From the NCBI GenBank assembly GCA_029718625.1, contig CM056379.1, positions 56,289,487-56,353,486 on the forward strand: DNA of 64,000 nucleotides, in the 5' to 3' direction. The position numbers were made by a program, and so were the translations under genes. Shown here piece after piece: positions 1-12,770 of the stretch. Position 1 is the stretch's first letter, and each line of letters opens with the position of its first letter. Below the pieces are notes generated by a model. That model saw only the letters and a list, made by a program, of their open reading frames with translations, was not told where the DNA came from and did not search any database. Source of the stretch: Synaphobranchus kaupii (taxonomy: Eukaryota; Chordata; Actinopteri; Anguilliformes; Synaphobranchidae).

Positions 1-2342
1 AGTCTATTTTTGACAGCGTGATAATATTCCTCTAGTCCATAACTATATGATTCCTCATCATGCGGCAATGCCACAAAGAAAAACATTATTTTTTCCAAAC
101 TATTTTCCCAGCTGCACTGTAGCATACATACTGTATATTTGAACATGTGGCTTCACCGTTTTCTAGTGGTAGTTTGTTAGACACGTGATCCAACTTTTTG
201 GAAACAAAACAAACCTACCTGGGCAGCGATTACATTTGTGATGTATGGGACAACATCTACGTTAATTTTATATAAACCATACTTTAAGCCAAGATGGGAT
301 AGTTTTTCATATCTGACAAGTAAATAGGGATTATATAATTCACAGAAATGTAGGACTATAACTATATCACTAACTATCACTAACTACTAATTGTGCATTT
401 ATAAATGAAAAAACGCCATCTGTGCTTATTAGGTACAAATATTTCTGTATAGGGTGCATAACGTGTGAAAATGCAATGCATTTTGTCAGAATGCTTACTG
501 AATACTTGCTATTTAAGTTTTGTGTTGTGTTGTTGCTTTATTTTTTCATTTTGGTTATGGCTACCCTTTGGGAATATGAAATGCAGTATACTCGTAAGGG
601 ATTTGGTTTACGCAGTCATCACAATCATGTAAAAAGCTGCAATGTGGGTTTTGGTAATACTATCACTATTACAGTATTGTAAATGTCATGATCAGCATTG
701 AAAAAAAAAAACTAGCTCTTTAAAGAACTACTCTAATAGCTACCTTCATTATTATTAAGTATATGTTCCAACCCAATGCCCATAACAGATATTATCCGTT
801 ATTATAAATCTGGTCTGCATGGTATACAGTTAGGGGTTGCAAAGGTTTTCAAACTTGGTCCTGTGGACTTTCAATGTGTATGCTGGTATTTGTTCCAACC
901 ATAATTGCAAACAAGTGGTTATTTGTTCTTAATTACACAGTTTCAATTGCCTGAATGATCATCTACCCTTATAATGCTACATTATGTCAGAAATAGTATG
1001 TGTACCATGAAGAATAATGTTTCAATTTTCATATCCCACATTTATCTAAATTGGACAGACCAGTTAATGCTTTCATTTTCTGTAATGTGCCTTATAGCAA
1101 AAATATTATTTAGAACAAAGTTACATTTTTATTGAATTCAGGGTCCTAATTGCTGAAAGACTACGCCCGGTCACTGCAATTAAAGCAATGACCCAAACCT
1201 ATATTGTGTAAAGATAAGATTAAGCTAAAATTGCGGAAGAACTTGTTTACACATGTTGACAACCTTAATATATAAATAGATTGGCTCTAACAAAATCCAG
1301 CTGGTTTTTTTTAGAGACTGCTGCTCTAATGAGATTCATACCCCTTCTCACAGGCATATCAATAAAACTGTGGTGAATGGAGCATGATCAAAATTGTTTG
1401 TCTGCAAGAGGCCTGCCAATCATACAGTCAGAAATGAAAATAATGGAAGCAAGGAAGAAAAACATGGGGAAGGAAGCAATTATTCACATCTAAATTAATT
1501 TCATCCGTGACCCAAAATAAAAGAACAGAAATCAGACTGTAATTGGCAGATCGGTGCAATGAGAATCAGATCAATATGGCCATCTCCTTAATCAAATTCA
1601 TCACACAAACCAGTACTTAAAGGCAAATGGAAAATCTACTGACTAATCGCAAAAGGTTCAAAATCCACTAAAGCCTAAAATGCGCATGATTCCAGTCATT
1701 TCTTTGCAGCTGAGAAAATGTGTAGCTGAATAACAGTCAGTGTTAAATTTCAAGACCCAAAATGACAAAAAAACTGCCAAAAGCCAACAGTTAATGACCA
1801 TTCAGCAATTTAATGCTCCAGCAGCCATTTCCCACAAGATGTAGCAAGAGAGATGTGGAAGAAGACAAAATTACACTAAGACATGAGCATCAAGGCAAAA
1901 CCATGTTGGACATACACAGAAAAAGATGAGCTTACATCTTACACTTTGCTCTTGAGTTATGTAGACCTATTTTATCCATCCACAGGGACTGTAACTTGTA
2001 ACTGAGTTGCAATGACAAATAATACGATCTGGGTTTCTTTATTACAGTGTCTTGCAAAATCTAATACAACATAGTTTTTTCCTGTTCAAAAAGGTAGCAG
2101 CTGAATGACTATTACAGTAATGGCAGCTTGTGATTTTCTTCTATTTTATTTTAAATTAATGTTCAGGTATACCCACAACCAGTGAATCATTTATGGGTTT
2201 TCTTTTCTTTCTTTTTTTTACATTATTTCAGTTTTAGTGTATGCTTTTGGCTCAGAGTTCTTGTGGAATAAAGGATATTTCAGATATTTAGAGAAATCGC
2301 TGATAACCTTCCGTCTTTATGATGGCAGGAACTACGACATAA
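1..2342. other. Gene-free AT-rich stretch
   Basis: No exon with plausible splice sites, RNA gene or long open frame is visible here. The short frames present have no recognisable protein similarity. The sequence is AT-rich and looks like old intergenic or repeat-derived DNA. The only part I can partly place is the degenerate repeat around 835-960. Confidence 0.6.
835..960 (+). repeat. Degenerate teleost interspersed repeat end
   Basis: The segment reads like a decayed version of a common fish repeat end: text of the form 'caaacttggtcctgtggact' is followed by 'gctggtatttgttccaacc'. A related stretch in the opposite orientation occurs at 53182-53250, and a similar terminal layout is seen in the hAT MITE at 19048. 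No target duplication could be found, so the class (hAT-like or retroposon) is uncertain. Confidence 0.35.
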
Positions 2343-2393
2343 TGGGCTCTATCTTGGCGATCTTAGCGCTTTGTCTAAACCATGGCGTTAAAG

Positions 2394-2959
2394 ACCGTGG
2401 TAAAGATAGCTTGCAGTTCGATATTCAAGTTCGATATTCAAATTCGGTGGTTAATAAATGTTTTTCCTGAGACAAAACGTTAAGAACATAATTGCGTTGT
2501 GCAAAGCATGATTTGTGAATTTATCACGGATGTTTTTTAGTTTTTTTATACTCAACTCTTCCGTTTCAATTGCCGTTATGTGCATTAATGGTAAAAGCCT
2601 CATACTTTCATAATTCAGCAACCAATATAGCTCAGACCGGTTGCATTTTGCTCAGGGTGATTTGTGAATTTTTTCACAACTGTTATGCTGTCTCACCATC
2701 ATCCTTAACTCATCGAATAATACCAAAAATGCCCAGCGATTTTTCATTCACAACGCAATAACTCAAAAACGGGATGACAAAGGTGTCTGTAATGACTTGT
2801 CCTGGAAAGGACACTATTTGTGAATTATTTCACAATCTCTATTTTAAAGGAAAACAAACCTTTTTTTTCTCGTTCTCTTTAGGTTAGTTGCATCAGTGCG
2901 GCAAAGCCGGGGCTCCTATTAGCCTAACGTGACCACTCAAACCAGGTGGATTAATTAAG
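2394..2959 (+). repeat. Left inverted arm of the fold-back element
   Basis: Reverse-complement partner of 7487-8052, with only scattered differences. The inner edge, ggtggattaattaaggtgct, runs directly into the 182-bp array. The arm contains several copies of 'tttgtgaatt', a motif also present in each 182-bp unit as 'gatttgtgaaacc'. The two sequences may therefore share an origin. Confidence 0.8.
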
Positions 2960-3655
2960 GTGCTATTCAGAGGCTTGCTGTTCACAAACCAGAAAACATA
3001 ATGACTTCAATCCAATGGTTTCTGAGAGAACACTTCATGGGGATATATTCAGAACCCTTGGCTGATTTGTGAAACCTGTAATACATTTTTAATAAATTTT
3101 CAAATATACTGTATATTCCATACCTCATTATAGGCCTGGAAGGTGCTATTCAGAGGCTTGCTGCTCACTAACCAGAACACATATTGAATTCAATCCAATG
3201 CTTTCAGAGAGAACACTGCATGGCGATATATTCACAACGTTGGCTGATTTGTGAAACCTGTAATACATTTTTAATACATTTTCAAATATACTGTATATTC
3301 CATACCTCATAATGGGCCTGGATGGTGCTATTCAGAGGCTTGCTGCTCACTAACCAGAACACATAATGACTTCAATCCAATACTTTCTGAGAGAAGACTG
3401 CATGGGGATATATTCACAACCTTGGCTGATTTGTGAAACCTGTAATTAATTTTTAATTGATTTTCAAATATACTGTATATTCCATACCTCATTATGGGCC
3501 TGGAAGGTGCTATTCAGAGGCTTGCTGCTCACTAACCAGAAAACATAATGACTTCAATCCAATACTTTCTGAGAGAAGACTGCATGGGGATATATTCACA
3601 ACCTTGGCTGATTTGTGAAACCTGTAATTCATTTTTAATTGATTTTCAAATATAC
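2960..3655 (-). repeat. 182-bp tandem array, minus-oriented block
   Basis: Four units begin at about 2961, 3144, 3326 and 3508, a spacing of 182-183 bp. The last is cut at about 3655, where the array flips orientation. Each unit contains tgctattcagaggcttgctg, a block with ggctgatttgtgaaacctgt, and an AT-rich part with atatactgtatattccatac. Confidence 0.9.
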
Positions 3656-6600
3656 TATAGCACCTTCCAGGCCCATAATGAGGTATGGAATATACAGTAT
3701 ATTTGAAAATTAATTAAAAATTAATTACAGGTTTCACAAATCAGCCAACATTGTGAATATATCGCCATGCAGTGTTCTCTCTGACAGCATTGGATTGAAG
3801 TCAATATGTGTTCTGGTTAGTGAGCAGCAAGCCTCTGAATAGTACCTTCCAGGCCCATAATGAGGTATGGTATATACAGTATATTTGAAAAATTATTCAA
3901 AATTAATTACAGGTTTCACAAATGAGCCAAGGTTGTGAATATATCCCCATGCAGTCTGCTCTCAGACAGTATTGGATTGAAGTCATTATGTGTTCTGGTT
4001 AGTGAGCAGCAAGCCTCTGAATAGCACCATCCAGGCCCATTATGAGGTATGGAATATACAGTATATTTGAAAATGTATTAAAAATGTATTACAGGTTTCA
4101 CAAATCAGCCACGGTTGTGAATATATCTACATGGAGGGTTCTCTCAGAAAGCATTGGATTGAAGTCATTATTTGTTTTGGTTAGTGAGCAGTAAGCCTCT
4201 GAATAGCACCTTCCAGGCCCATAATGAGGTATGGAATATACAGTATATTTGAAAATTTATTAAAAATTAATTACAGGTTTCACAAATCAGCCAAGGTTGG
4301 GAATATATCCCCATGCAGTCTTCTCTCAGAAAGTATTGGATTGAAGTCATTATGTGTTCTTGTTAGTGAGCAGCAAGCCTCTGAATAGCACAATCCAGGC
4401 CCATTATGAGGTATGGAATATACGGTATATTTGAAAATTAATTAAAAATTAATTACAGGTTTCACAAATCAGCCAACATTGTGAATATATCTCCATGCAG
4501 TGTTCTCTATGAAAGCATTGGATTGAAGTCATTATGTGTTCTGCTTAGTGAGCAGTAAGCCTCTGAATAGCACCTTCCAGGCCCATAATGAGGTATGGAA
4601 TATACAGTATATTTGAAAATTAATTAAAAATTAATTACAGGTTTCACAAATCAGCCAACATTGTGAATATATCGCCATGCAGTGTTCTCTCTGACAGCAT
4701 TGGATTGAAGTCAATATGTGTTCTGGTTAGTGAGCAGCAAGCCTCTGAATAGTACCTTCCAGGCCCATAATGAGGTATGGTATATACAGTATATTTGAAA
4801 AATTATTAAAAATTAATTACAGGTTTCACAAATCAGCCAAGGTTGTGAATATATCCCCATGCAGTCTGCTCTCAGACAGTATTGGATTTAAGTCATTATG
4901 TGTTCTGGTTAGTGAGCAGCAAGCCTCTGAATAGCACCATCCAGGCCCATTATGAGGTATGGAATATACAGTATATTTGAAAATGTATTAAAGATGTATT
5001 ACAGGTTTCACAAATCAGCCAAGGTTGTGAATATATCCCCATGCAGTCTTCTCTCAGAAAGTATTGGATTGAAGTCATTATGTGTTCTGCTTAGTGAGCA
5101 GTAAGCCTCTGAATAGCACCTTCCAGGCCCATAATGAGGTATGGAATATACAGTATATTTGAAAATTAATTAAAAATTAATTACAGGTTTCACAAATCAG
5201 CCAAGGTTGTGAATATATCCCCATGCAGTCTTCTCTCAGAAAGTATTGGATTGAAGTCATTATGTGTTCTGGTTAGTGAGCAGCAAGCCTCTGAATAGCA
5301 CCTTCCAGGCCCATAATGAAGTATGGAATATACAGTAAATCTGAAAATGTATTAAAGATCTATTACAGGTTTCACAAATCAGCCAAGGTTGTCAATATAG
5401 CTCCATGCAGTCTTCTCTCTGAATCCATTGGATTGAAGTCAATATGTTTTCTGGGTAGTGAGCAGCAAGTCTCTGAATAGCACCTTCTAGGCCCATAATG
5501 AGGTATGGAATATACAGTATATTTGAAAATGTATTAAAGATGTATTACAGGTTTCACAAATCAGCCACGGTTGTGAATATATCTACGTGGAGGGTTCTCT
5601 CAGAAACCATTGGATTGAAGTCATTATTTGTTTTGGTTAGTGAGCAGTAAGCCTCTGAATAGCACCTTCCAGGCCCATAATGAGGTATGGAATATACAGT
5701 ATATTTGAAAATTAATTAAAAATTAATTACAGGTTTCACAAATCAGCCAAGGTTGTGAATATATCCCCATGCAGTCTTCTCTCAGAAAGTATTGGATTGA
5801 AGTCATTATGTGTTCTGGTTAGTGAGCAGCAAGCCTCTGAATAGTACCTTCCAGGCCCATAATGAGGTATGGTATATACAGTATATTTGAAAATTTATTA
5901 AAAATTAATTACAGGTTTCACAAATCAGCCAAGGTTGGGAATATATCGCCATGGAGGGTTCTCTCTGAAACTATTGGATTGAAGTCAATATGTGTTCTGG
6001 TTAGTGAGCAGCAAGCCTCTGAATAGCACCTTCCAGGCCCATAATGAGGTATGGAATATACAGTATATTTGAAAATGTATTATAAATTAATTACACGTTT
6101 CACAAATCAGCCAAGGTTGTGTATATATCTACATGGAGGGTTCTCTCTGAAACCATTGGATTGAAGTCATTATGTTTTCTGGTTAGTGAGCAGCAAGCAT
6201 CTGAATAGCACCTTCCAGGCCCATAATGAGGTATGGAATATACAGTATATTTGAAAATGTATTAAAGATGTATTACAGGTTTCACAAATCAGCCACGGTT
6301 GTGAATATATCTACGTGGAGGGTTCTCTCAGAAACCATTGGATTGAAGTCATTATTTGTTTTGGTTAGTGAGCAGTAAGCCTCTGAATAGCACCTTCCAG
6401 GCCCATAATGAGGTATGGAATATACAGTATATTTGATAATTAATTAAAAATTAATTACAGGTTTCACAAATCAGCCAAGGTTGTGAATATATCCCCATGC
6501 AGTCTTCTCTCAGAAAGTATTGGATTGAAGTCATTATGTGTTCTGGTTAGTGAGCAGCAAGCCTCTGAATAGTACCTTCCAGGCCCATAATGAGGTATGG

Positions 6601-7486
6601 TATATACAGTATATTTGAAAATTTATTAAAAATTAATTACAGGTTTCACAAATCAGCCAAGGTTGGGAATATATCGCCATGGAGGGTTCTCTCTGAAACT
6701 ATTGGATTGAAGTCAATATGTGTTCTGGTTAGTGAGCAGCAAGCCTCTGAATAGCACCTTCCAGGCCCATAATGAGGTATGGAATATACAGTATATTTGA
6801 AAATGTATTATAAATTAATTACACGTTTCACAAATCAGCCAAGGTTGTGTATATATCTACATGGAGGGTTCTCTCTGAAACCATTGGATTGAAGTCATTA
6901 TGTTTTCTGGTTAGTGAGCAGCAAGCATCTGAATAGCACCTTCCAGGCCCATAATGAGGTATGGAATATACAGTATATTTGAAAATGTATTAAAAATTAA
7001 TTACAGGTTTCACAAATCCGCCAAGGGTTGTGAATATATACCCATGCAGTTTTCTCTCAGAAACCATTGGAATGGAGTCATTATGTTTTCTGGGTAGTGA
7101 GCAGCAAGCCTCTGAATAGCACCTTCCAGGCCTATAATGAGGTATGGAATATACAGTATATTTGAAAATTAATTAAGAATTAATTACAGGTTTCACAAAT
7201 CAGCCAAGGTTGTGAATATATCGCCATGCAGTGTTCTCTCTTAAAGCATTGGATTGAAGTCATTATGTGTTCTGGTTAGTGAGCAGTAAGCCTCTGAATA
7301 GCACCTTCCAGGCCCATAATGAGGTATGGAATTTACAGTATATTTGGAAATGTATTAAAAATCTATTACAGGTTTCACAAATCAGCCAAGTTTGTCAATA
7401 TAGCTCCATGCAGTCTTCTCTCTGAAACCATTGGATTGAAGTCATTACATTTTCTGGTTGATGAGCAGCAAGCCTCTGAATAGCAC
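3656..7486 (+). repeat. 182-bp tandem array, plus-oriented block with higher-order repeats
   Basis: About 21 head-to-tail units with exact 182-bp spacing; for example, the same point recurs at 4014, 4196, 4378 and 4560. Units carry diagnostic variants that recur at multiples of 182. The block near 3721 repeats at 4631 (offset 910, five units). The block near 5581 repeats at 6309 (offset 728, four units) with almost no differences. This higher-order organisation is typical of satellite DNA grown by unequal exchange. The AT-rich core (attaattaaaaattaattac) is itself palindromic. Confidence 0.92.
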
Positions 7487-8052
7487 CTTAATTAATCCAC
7501 CTGGTTTGAGTGGTAACGTTAGGTTAATAGTAGCCCCGGCTTTGCCGCACTGATGCAACTAACCTAAAGAGAACGAGAAAAAAAAGGTTTGTTTTCCTTT
7601 AAAATAGAGATTGTGAAATAATTCACAAATAGTGTCCTTTCCAGGACAAGTCATTACAGACATCTTTGTCATCCCGTTTTTGAGTTATTGCGTTGTGAAT
7701 GAAAAATCGCTGGGCATTGTTGGTATTATTCGACGAGTTAAGGATGATGGTGAGATAGCATAACAGTTGTGAAAAAATTCACAAATCACCCTGAGCAAAA
7801 TGCTACCGGTTTGAGCTGTCTTGGTTGCTGAATTATGAAATTATGAGGCTTTTAAAATTAATGCACATAACGGCAATTGAAACGGAAGAGTTGAGTAAAA
7901 AAAACAAAAAAAACATCCGTGATAAATTCACAAATCATGCTTTGCACAACGCAATTATGTTCTTAACGTTTTGTCTCAGGAAAAAAATGTATTAACCACC
8001 GAATATGAATATCGAACTTGAATATCGAACTGCAAGCTATCTTTACCACGGT
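7487..8052 (-). repeat. Right inverted arm of the fold-back element
   Basis: Reverse complement of 2394-2959. It begins where the 182-bp array ends (caccttaattaatccacctg) and ends at accacggt. Small differences from the left arm, including single-base changes and short indels, show that the arms have aged since insertion. Confidence 0.8.
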
Positions 8053-9526
8053 GGCGTACCGTGGGATTTAGGGCTTTAGTGTCCAAGTACGCTTTTGCTA
8101 GTTTGACGGCATGTTTTTTGAGTGTTAAGCACGGCGCAACGTGCAAATGAGCTGAACCTAGTCTCTTCATTAATTATAGGTGTGTCTTGGACGTGACATG
8201 CAATAAACCAATCAAAATGTCATATCCCGTTCCCTTTAAAAGCCTGCTTTTCCACCTTGGCGGATTGCTTATATGATGGCGAAACAGACATGCTCGTGCG
8301 TGTTTAGTGCCATCAAGAAATAGGCTATATGGATCAATAGTATGATCAATATTATTCAGACAAACCATTATGAGTTCCGGGTAATTCCCGACAGTGCTGT
8401 TATTTATATCTGTGCAGGCATTGAAATAATTGTGAATTAGTTGTGTAACATGCTGCAAATTTGTTTTCATTTCTAATTAGACGCTTAGTTCTCTTTAAAA
8501 TCGCTTTGTTCAGTTATGGAATACCAGGTTAAATTAGCGGGGTTTTAATAAGCTGAGAAAACGGAAACCTTACTGTAATTTACAAAAAATGAAGGACGTC
8601 AAATTCAGTTCACGTGACATTTATCTCAGTTTTTTAACCGTAGGCTATCGAAAAAAACCTTATGCATAGCGAATCCGTTGTAGCCTAGGCTATTTGCAAA
8701 ACAATAAATGCAATATTCCCTGGATAAGGTTTTTGAACTTCTTTCAGTCAAAACCATTCTATTTACTTACAGACTGTAGGCCTAGACGGCAGTATTGTAA
8801 TGACATCTGAAGCGCATTTTCAGAACTCAAATGTCCGTCTATTGCAGTGCGCGAGTTTTCGATTGAATGACAATTCACGCATTATGTGTAAATGCCAATT
8901 TGCGCATTAGGTTTCATATAGGTGTTATCAGCAAAGTTTTTAATGGATAGCCATTGTCCCATAACAGAAAATTGTCCCCCCAGAAGATTACAGGTACTAC
9001 TGGCACATATAGGCTAAGTCATAGCTTGATCCAGGACAATTGCGAATAGTCTATACATGTAACCTTACATGTACCAACCTTACATGCATGTTTTTATATA
9101 GCCTAGCCTACACAATACTAATATTTCACATTGCAATCTTGATATTTTTAGTCATGTTTGTGCGCGCCTCTCTGTGTAACAGACAGGAGGGTGTACGCGC
9201 ATTGTGCACACGCCTATGTAGACGCACTTATATATGCTGTTAAAATAACATGTAAACAACTGCAACATGACGTTAAACCAGATTTTTGGTGGTTTTAGCG
9301 CAAGCGCTTTCTGTCGGCTCAAGATAGCAATACGCCAAAAATAATCCTGGCCACACCTCATCTTAAGACCAACACGCCCAGTTCACTTACTATGGGCGCA
9401 CCATCACTTGGTATTTAACCGATGTGAGCGTTAGGGGCTATAATGAACCCTACGCCGGGTGTAAGATAGCAAAGACACTTGCGTTTGGGTCAGCGTCGCT
9501 TAGCGCCGGGTGTAAGATAGGGCCCA

Positions 9527-10603
9527 ATGTTTCCAGAGGCTGTGCATTTGAACAGATTTATTTCCTGGTGTCAATTATAAACATAAGTATCACTATTGTG
9601 GTGGTACTTCTTTAATGTTCGCAGCAGTCTCAGTTTACATGCCCCATAGGAAATAGTTCCAACCTAAAAATAATATCAAATGTAATTTTTAAAGAATAAT
9701 CGAGTAATGTAAATACATGCAATCTCTGGAGGCCTAACGTTGCTATCCAAGCTGTTTTGGAGGTATATGTACTTTTTTTCTTGCTTCAGAACAATGTATC
9801 CCTGAATGAGCTATACCTGCCATTGTAACTTATCTTCTAAAATATCCTTCATTGCACATTAAACTGTCTGAAATTATGTCAAAAAGCCCAGAAAGTTAAT
9901 TGCTCCCTTTAATTCACCACAGATGTCAATGTCGCAAGCACTACCTACTTCAGCAGCATCTGCAATCATTCTCTGTATTGAGTTGAACAAGTGTGATATA
10001 GGAATGAGCAAGTATAGTGGTACAGTGTAGTATAATCTCTGTGTTACAGTATTCTGAGTGGTTGCTATGTAAATATAATTTCATCACAGGCACAAGGGCA
10101 AACAGAATATTTTTGCCAAAGTTTAAAGCCTTACTTGGATTGGGTGTGATATTAGTAGCCGAAACATTCAATTATCATTATTATTGCATGCCTGACAGAA
10201 AGTCTGGTTTTATAATTAATTAAAAGAAGAAAAAACACCCCTCTTATTTGACTACCCACTTCTGCGCACATCTCAAGAAACCCAGGGCTCAAACCCCACC
10301 AACTTCAGGGGTGTGCTTTGTTAATAATCCAATAGTCCGTTTCTATTTCTGAAGATTTACAGGTTGAAATTCAAAGACAGAACATTTTCTAGTTGTGCTT
10401 CAGAATGATGTACACACACTTACCACACTTGTCAGGCTCATTACTATCCAGTTACCATGACAACGTTTTATTATTACATAGCTAGCTAAGAACTAAGAAT
10501 GTCAGGCAAGAATGTCAGCCATTTAATCAAATGAGACGTGGTTAATTTTTAACTATAATCAGCAGGTAACAATTAAAGGGATAGTCCAGAATTTTGGACA
10601 TAA
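9527..10603. other. Gene-free spacer between the two transposon copies
   Basis: No coding or RNA feature is visible. Just before copy B the text aattaaagggatagtccaga resembles the TTAAAGGGATAGTTCACC ends common in teleost DNA transposons. Its mate is not evident here. Confidence 0.5.
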
Positions 10604-11853
10604 TGGGCCCTATCTTGGCGATCTTGGCGCTTGGTCTAAGCGCATGGCGCTAAGTCCATTTAGGGCGTGTCCAAGTCCACTTTTGCTATTTTAACGGCGT
10701 GTTTTTTGGGCGCTAAGCACAGCGTAGCGTGCAAGTGGGCTGAACCTAGTCTTGGGCGTGACATGCAATAAACCAATCAAAATGTCATATCCCATCCCTT
10801 TAAAAGCCTGCTTTTCCACCTTGGCGGATTGCTTATGATGGCGAAACAGACATACTCGTGCGTGTTTAGTGCAATCAAGGAATAGGCTATATGGATCAAT
10901 AGTAGCCTATGATCAATATTATTCGGGCTAACCATTATGAGTTCCCGGTAATTCCTGACAGTGCTGTTTACAAAATATATGCGGTTAAATTTTGTTAAAA
11001 GCACCTGCAACAGCTGAGAATAAGCGACCAATTGCTTCCGTCTCACCTTAGAAAACGCCAAATTAGCCTGCTTGTTTAACGAATTTCGTTTGATTATGCA
11101 ATGATCTCATATTCAAGCTTCATCCGAAGTTCATTAGGCTACCTGCATTCTATTTACTAACAGGCTGTATTCCTCGATAAACAGAGCTGTATTGTAATGA
11201 CGTCTGAAGCGCATTTTCAGAACTCAAAAGTCCGTCTATTGCAGTGCGCGAGTTTTCCATTGAATGACAATTCACGCATTAGGTGTAAATGACAATTTGC
11301 GCATTAGGCTTGATATAGGTGTTATCAGCTCCTTTTTAATGGATAGCCATTGTCCCGTACCGTCGCACATCGCCTGGATGTTGATGGAGTGGGCTGAGAG
11401 CAATGTAATGTGGCATCGTTTCCCTTCGCCGAGGGAAGGGTATGTGGACCTATGGAACCTTTTATTATTATGCATTTTTGATATAGCTTACACAATAATA
11501 ATATTTCACATTGTGATCTAGATATTTTAGTCATGCTTGTGCGTGCCCCTGTGTGTAACAGACAGGAGGGTACGCGCGTTGTGCACACGCCTATGTAGAC
11601 GCACTTATATGTGCTGTTAAAATAACATGTAAACAACTGCGACATGACTTTAGACCAGGTTTGTGGTGGTTCTAGCGCAAGCGCTTTCTGCTGGCTCAAA
11701 AAGAATCCTGGCCACTCCTCATTTTAAGACCAACACACCCAGTTCACTTGTAATGGGCGCAAGAATACATGCTAGTTAAAGGACGTAAGCTTTAGGCGTT
11801 ATAATGAACCTAGCGCCGGGTGTAAGATAGCAAAGACACTTGCGTTTGGGTTA
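10604..11853. mobile_element. TIR DNA transposon, copy B (3' end missing)
   Basis: Starts TGGGCCCTATCTTGGCGATC and follows copy A through the same ordered blocks, without the fold-back insertion. It therefore serves as the 'empty' reference for that insertion. Similarity to copy A stops near 11853 (gtttgggttagca). The terminal TAAGATAGGGCCCA seen in copy A is absent, so the 3' end has been lost or displaced. The frames 11264-11521 and 11325-11699 are not conserved in copy A and are unlikely to be genes. Confidence 0.7.
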
Positions 11854-12770
11854 GCAGTGCACCCAAAAGCAAATAAAATACGACGACAGTCTATCAGGGT
11901 TATTTTGAGTGTTTATACAATAATTTTTCATTTCACATTCCAATAACCCAATAATTTATTGCTTCGACAAGAATTCCTCCTGAAGCATAGGGAGAGAGAC
12001 AGACAAGACAGAAACCAGGTATGGATTAGCAGGGGATCAGCGGCAGGAATCCGGGCTGGTTGAGCAGAGGAGGAGCGGGGAGCGGGAGACCGGGCAGAGT
12101 GGAGTGGGCACGAACAGCTGCAGGTTAGCAGAGCTGGAGCACCGGCTGGATGCACACACAGCAGCAGGTTGGCAGAACCGCAGCACAGGCAGGATGCGTA
12201 CACAGCTGTAGATGGGCAGAACTGGAGCACAGGCTGGATGCACACACAGCTGCAGGCTGGTAGACTTGGAGCAGACAAAGTTAGTAACAGCGAGGCAGGA
12301 CAGAATGAACAGCATGTTAACGCCGTTCCTGGCGAGAGCTAATTAAAACTGGACAAGACTGGAAAATAGCGAGTAACGCTGATTCAGAACAAAAGCTTTT
12401 CAGCAGGCAAGACCGGACTAGATACAAAGTATCCACGAGACAAGACCAGGGTATTACTACAAAGAGACTTAACGAACTGGCACAGGACAAAGAACACCGG
12501 GTGACTAAATACAACAGTTAACAAGTACCAATTAAGTGCCGCGTGCGAATGTATGCGTGAGTGATTAACGGAGCAGAGAGTGTGCAGAATGCACACAGAG
12601 AGAAGGAAAGGGATAGGCGGATAAAGAGTAGTGGAACAGAGTGACACGAAAGGGAAAACCACGCCCAACCTGCAGCACGAGGGAAACAAACAGGGATACA
12701 AACAACACGATACGAGAGGAAACAGGTAAAACACGAGACACAAAAGGACAGGAGTGAGAGCATAACAGGT
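11854..12770. other. Unassigned sequence around a short tandem repeat
   Basis: Apart from the 44-bp repeat at 12107-12282 nothing can be assigned. The overlapping minus-strand frames are low-complexity (Cys/Ser/Leu-rich) products of the repeat and of purine-rich DNA, and have no family similarity. The right edge (tactttattaattcccgagg) resembles the 3' tail of fish LINE copies. Confidence 0.5.
12107..12282 (+). repeat. 44-bp tandem repeat, four copies
   Basis: The start point recurs at 12107, 12151, 12195 and 12239, exactly 44 bp apart. Each unit carries versions of acacagctgcagg followed by gcagaactggagcacaggct. Copies differ at several positions, so the array is not recent. Confidence 0.85.

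Larger units (their letters stand above)
2394..8052. mobile_element. Fold-back element with internal 182-bp satellite array
   Basis: A 5.66-kb insertion with long inverted arms. The outer 23 bases at 2394 (accgtggtaaagatagcttg and on) are the reverse complement of those ending at 8052. The arm pairing continues for about 566 bp on each side. Between the arms lie roughly 25 tandem copies of a 182-bp unit: four in one orientation (2960-3655) and about 21 in the other (3656-7486). The element interrupts transposon copy A. The flanks tggcgtta (2383-2390) and tggcgtac (8052-8059) look like an imperfect 8-bp target duplication. No transposase frame is present, so movement would need a helper. The structure recalls fold-back/Galileo-type elements of other animals. 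This comparison rests on architecture only, not on sequence similarity. Confidence 0.75.
2343..9526. mobile_element. TIR DNA transposon, copy A, split by a later insertion
   Basis: The left end, at 2343-2390, begins TGGGCTCTATCTTGGCG. The right part, 8052-9526, ends CGGGTGTAAGATAGGGCCCA, whose reverse complement begins with almost the same 13 bases, so the element has short terminal inverted repeats. Copy B at 10604 matches it over many blocks: the first ~50 bp, 8105-8320 (with 'accaatcaaaatgtcatatc'), 8805-8990, and 9140-9520. The frames inside have no similarity to a transposase, so the copy is non-autonomous. The fold-back element 2394-8052 interrupts it. I have seen similar terminal sequence in other teleost repeats but cannot name the superfamily, and no clear target duplication is visible. 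Confidence 0.7.

Noticed and set aside
11928..12763. Overlapping minus frames of 65-119 codons
   Set aside because: Low-complexity Cys/Ser/Leu products of a 44-bp repeat and purine-rich DNA; no domain, no splice logic.
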